64,000 bases of DNA, taken from Brenneria sp. hezel4-2-4 (GTDB taxonomy: Bacteria > Pseudomonadota > Gammaproteobacteria > Enterobacterales > Enterobacteriaceae). Under the pieces are notes generated by a model that saw only the letters and a program-made list of their open reading frames with translations, was not told the DNA's origin and did not search any database. The stretch spans positions 310,001 to 374,000 of the forward strand of contig NZ_JABJXS010000004.1 in NCBI RefSeq assembly GCF_013155275.1, in the 5' to 3' direction. This document shows, in pieces, positions 62,129 through 64,000 of this stretch. The stretch's first letter is position 1, and each line of letters opens with the position of its first letter. Made by a program: the position numbers and the translations under genes.

Positions 62129-62365
62129 ATGCCTGAATCTCACATGCTGCCACCGGGAGCTTTCACGCGACAGCAGGCTGAAGCTGTTACCCGCCGGTAT
62201 CACAACCTCAGCATTGAAGACGACCAGGGCACTCACTTCCGCCTGGTGGTTCGTGACTCTGAAGGTCGAATGGTCTGGCGGGCATGGTGCTTTGAACCTG
62301 ATGCTGGCGAAGGACTTAATCGTTATATCCGCAAGTCAGGCATCCTCAGAGCATCCTCCTCCTGA
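62129..62365 (+). CDS. DUF905 family protein (YkfF-like)
   Basis: This 78-residue protein closely resembles E. coli YkfF of the DUF905 family ([35 protein letters not shown] and [20 protein letters not shown]). The start at ATG 62129 gives the usual length; the frame is open from 62000, and an overlapping frame at 62109-62378 is a shadow. The family is confined to prophage- and plasmid-like islands next to yfjX-Y-Z; its function is unknown. Confidence 0.9.
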   Translation: MPESHMLPPGAFTRQQAEAVTRRYHNLSIEDDQGTHFRLVVRDSEGRMVWRAWCFEPDAGEGLNRYIRKSGILRASSS

Positions 62366-62406
62366 CCACATCCATTAATCATCCCTGCATGTCCTTTATT
62401 TCCCAT

Positions 62407-62434
62407 ACGCCAGCCATCGTCGCTGGCGTTTTTA
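62407..62434 (+). terminator. Terminator before the antirestriction gene
   Basis: The perfect stem ACGCCAGC / GCTGGCGT (62407-62414 with 62422-62429) followed by T5 lies between the DUF905 gene and ardB, 17 bp before the ardB start. Confidence 0.88.
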
Positions 62435-62450
62435 TTGACGAAGAATATCC

Positions 62451-62909
62451 ATGACGACACAAACGCAATGCGAATTGATGTCCGCTAATGCAACTCAATT
62501 TGCTCTCACTGCAACACCAGTACCTGACGAACAGCGTCTCAATTTCTGGCCGCTGTACTTTGGCGCTATCCCGCAGTGGATAACGCTGGAACCCCGTATT
62601 TTCGCCTGGATGGACCGCTTCTGTGATGAATACAGCGGTGGTATCTGGTCCTTTTACACGCTCAGCAATGGCGGCGCGTTTATGGCCCCTGATGCTGACG
62701 GGGACGATAAATGGCATCTGTTCAACGGCATGAACGGCAATGGTGCGGAAATGAGCGCGGAAGCCGCAGGTGTCGCTGTCTGCCTGATTGAATACAGCCA
62801 TCACGCCTGTCGCACCGAATGCGATGCCATGACTGAGCACTATTACCGCCTGCGGGATTACGCTCTGCAGCACCCTGAATCCAGCGCCATTTTGCGCATT
62901 ATTGATTAA
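62451..62909 (+). CDS. yfjX: Antirestriction protein, ArdB/KlcA family (YfjX-like)
   Basis: A 152-residue protein resembling E. coli YfjX and plasmid KlcA/ArdB proteins. Typical segments are RLNFWPLYFGAIPQW, YSGGIWSFYTLSNGGAFMAPD and AEAAGVAVCLIEYSHHACR. ArdB proteins reduce restriction by type I enzymes during establishment of mobile DNA, by an indirect mechanism. It is notable on an island that itself carries a phosphorothioation restriction system. Confidence 0.93.
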   Translation: MTTQTQCELMSANATQFALTATPVPDEQRLNFWPLYFGAIPQWITLEPRIFAWMDRFCDEYSGGIWSFYTLSNGGAFMAPDADGDDKWHLFNGMNGNGAEMSAEAAGVAVCLIEYSHHACRTECDAMTEHYYRLRDYALQHPESSAILRIID

Positions 62910-62917
62910 GGATACTC

Positions 62918-63400
62918 ATGATGGAACAGTCACTTATCCCACAGGCTCCGGCACTTCCATTGGCCGCACAACGCACGGTAAAACGCGCTTTAACGCTGCT
63001 TGACCGACACCTGCGAGAAACAGGTGTGGCATTCACCTCCACTCAGGCTGCCCGTGACTGGCTGAAACTGAAAATGGCGGGGCTGGAGCGCGAAGAGTTT
63101 ATGGTGCTGTACTTGGACCAGCAGAACCAGTTGATTGCCCACGAAACCCTGTTTGCCGGTTCCATTAGTAGCACCGAGGTGCATCCCCGTGAGGTGGTCA
63201 AACGTGCCCTGTACTTCAATGCGGCAGCAGTGATACTGGCGCATAACCATCCTTCCGGTGACATTACACCCAGCCTGGCAGATAAGACCATCACGCAGCG
63301 TCTGGTGCAGGCGCTTCAGCTCGTTGATATCCGTGTGCCTGACCATCTCATTGTCGGTGGCACGCAGATATTGTCGTTCGCTGAACACGGTCTGCTTTGA
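62918..63400 (+). CDS. yfjY: RadC/JAMM-domain protein (YfjY-like)
   Basis: A 160-residue RadC-family protein with a complete JAMM metal motif: HNHPSGD at 109-115 and an upstream Glu in STEVHPREVVKRAL. It lacks the N-terminal helix-hairpin-helix region of full-length RadC. The name RadC does not imply proven repair activity; YfjY-type proteins are standard neighbours of ArdB and YfjZ. It overlaps or abuts the next gene. Confidence 0.92.
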   Translation: MMEQSLIPQAPALPLAAQRTVKRALTLLDRHLRETGVAFTSTQAARDWLKLKMAGLEREEFMVLYLDQQNQLIAHETLFAGSISSTEVHPREVVKRALYFNAAAVILAHNHPSGDITPSLADKTITQRLVQALQLVDIRVPDHLIVGGTQILSFAEHGLL

Positions 63401-63408
63401 GGTACGAC

Positions 63409-63639
63409 ATGAAAATTATCAGTAAACGCCGGGCGATGACGATTTACCGTCAGCATCCGGCCTCCCGCATTTTTCGATACGGCACCGGCAGGTACCAGTG
63501 GCACGGCAGCGTCAGTCATTATACCGGTCAGGTAGTTCCTGACATTCCTGACATTCCTGGCGTGCTGGCGGTATACGCCGAACGCCGCCAGGACCGCAAC
63601 GGGCCCTATGCCTCTCTGATGAGTATCACCCTGAACTGA
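63409..63639 (+). CDS. DUF987 family protein
   Basis: A 76-residue protein (KIISKRRAMTIYRQHPASRIFRYGTGRYQWHGS...) of the DUF987 family, always found between YfjY- and YfjZ-type genes in these islands (ypjJ in CP4-57). ATG 63409 follows GAGGT; the frame is open from 63397. A short tandem repeat of GACATTCCT encodes PDIPDIPG in the middle. Function is unknown. Confidence 0.88.
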   Translation: MKIISKRRAMTIYRQHPASRIFRYGTGRYQWHGSVSHYTGQVVPDIPDIPGVLAVYAERRQDRNGPYASLMSITLN

Positions 63640-63657
63640 CAATAAAGGAGAAGCCCG

Positions 63658-63978
63658 ATGAGAAGTAATGTCACATGGGGACTGCAGCGGAATATTACAC
63701 CGCGTCTGGGAGCACGTCTGGTGCAGGAGGGTAATCGGCTCCACTACTTGGCTGACCGGGCCAGTATTACCGGTAAGTTCAGTGACGCCGAATGTCTTAA
63801 GCTGGATGAAGCATTTCCTCATTTTATCAGTCAGATAGAATCGATGCTGACCACTGGTGAAATGAATCCTCGCCATGCCCGCTGCTTAACCCTGTCCCAC
63901 AACGGTTTTACCTGTGAAGCCGATACTCTTGGCAGTTGCGGCTACGTATACATCGTCGTCTATCCTACTCAACGGTAA
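63658..63978 (+). CDS. yfjZ: Type IV antitoxin, YfjZ/CbeA family
   Basis: A 106-residue protein nearly identical in pattern to E. coli YfjZ (WGLQRNITPRLGARLVQEGNRLHYLADRASITGKFSDAECLKLDEAFPHFISQIESMLTTGE). CbeA/YfjZ/YafW antitoxins counter CbtA/YpjF/YkfI toxins, which block FtsZ and MreB, by stabilising the cytoskeleton rather than by binding the toxin. The toxin gene normally follows directly and would start past the window end. Confidence 0.95.
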   Translation: MRSNVTWGLQRNITPRLGARLVQEGNRLHYLADRASITGKFSDAECLKLDEAFPHFISQIESMLTTGEMNPRHARCLTLSHNGFTCEADTLGSCGYVYIVVYPTQR

Positions 63979-64000
63979 ATAATTTCACGAGAATAAACAT

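Larger units (their letters stand above)
37118..64000. mobile_element. leuX-integrated genomic island (left part)
   Basis: The region starts at the leuX 3' end, carries a P4-family integrase, a phosphorothioation defence locus, AlpA, a Gp2/YfjJ-like protein and a CP4-57-like block with antirestriction and toxin-antitoxin genes. Base composition changes visibly from the core genome, with strongly AT-rich segments at about 40.5-41.5 and 46.9-48.6 kb. The right end is outside the window. Confidence 0.9.

Noticed and set aside
62109-62378. An 89-codon frame over the DUF905 gene
   Set aside because: The overlapping frame starting at 62129 is a clear YkfF match; this one is a shadow.
37118-64000. 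CRISPR array or cas genes in the island
   Set aside because: No regularly spaced direct repeats and no Cas-like proteins were found.

Overview
The window is a chromosomal segment of a gamma-proteobacterium of the order Enterobacterales. Gene content and order (tabA, pyrLBI, ridA, nrdDG, pepA-holC-valS, lptFG, leuX), a long ExbB, a chromosomal scr sucrose regulon and an Anbu-type proteasome operon fit a plant-associated member of Pectobacteriaceae (Pectobacterium, Dickeya, Brenneria or Lonsdalea). This assignment is by pattern only; genus is not resolved.

Bases 1 to about 37,140 are core genome. They hold a TabA-like gene; pyrLBI with a UTP-sensing promoter and attenuator; ridA; a four-gene Anbu operon (circularly permuted ATP-grasp, alpha-E, transglutaminase, Anbu protease); a minus-strand mmuM plus peptide-type ABC transporter operon with tandem MetJ-like boxes at its promoter; nrdDG with an NrdR box pair and several DnaA boxes in the leader; an NAD(P)-binding protein, YhbP and YgiQ; a bactofilin; scrK and scrYAB-scrR with two ScrR-like operators; exbBD behind a Fur box; valS-holC-pepA; lptFG; and tRNA-Leu(CAA), leuX.

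From the 3' end of leuX to the window end is a genomic island whose right end is not reached. It starts with a P4-family integrase. Next comes a phosphorothioation defence locus: dptFGH (restriction) on plus and dndBCDE (modification) on minus, pointing at each other. Between them lies an unusual AT-rich pair, a four-helix membrane protein and a second DGQHR-domain protein. The dndB upstream region carries two TACG-N10-CGTA-like palindromes that suit DndB autorepression. No dndA is present, so a host cysteine desulfurase such as IscS probably supplies sulphur.

The rest of the island (53.9-64 kb) is a mosaic. It has two tandem paralogues of unknown function (one truncated), an AlpA regulator, a Gp2/YfjJ-like HUH protein, a duplicated element of about 75-85 bp that may be an antisense-RNA or leader element, an orphan 380-residue protein, and a block closely matching the E. 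coli CP4-57 tail: YfjP GTPase, YfjQ, WYL regulator, two secreted proteins, DUF905, ArdB antirestriction protein, RadC-like protein, DUF987 and the YfjZ/CbeA antitoxin. The partner toxin gene would lie just past the window end.
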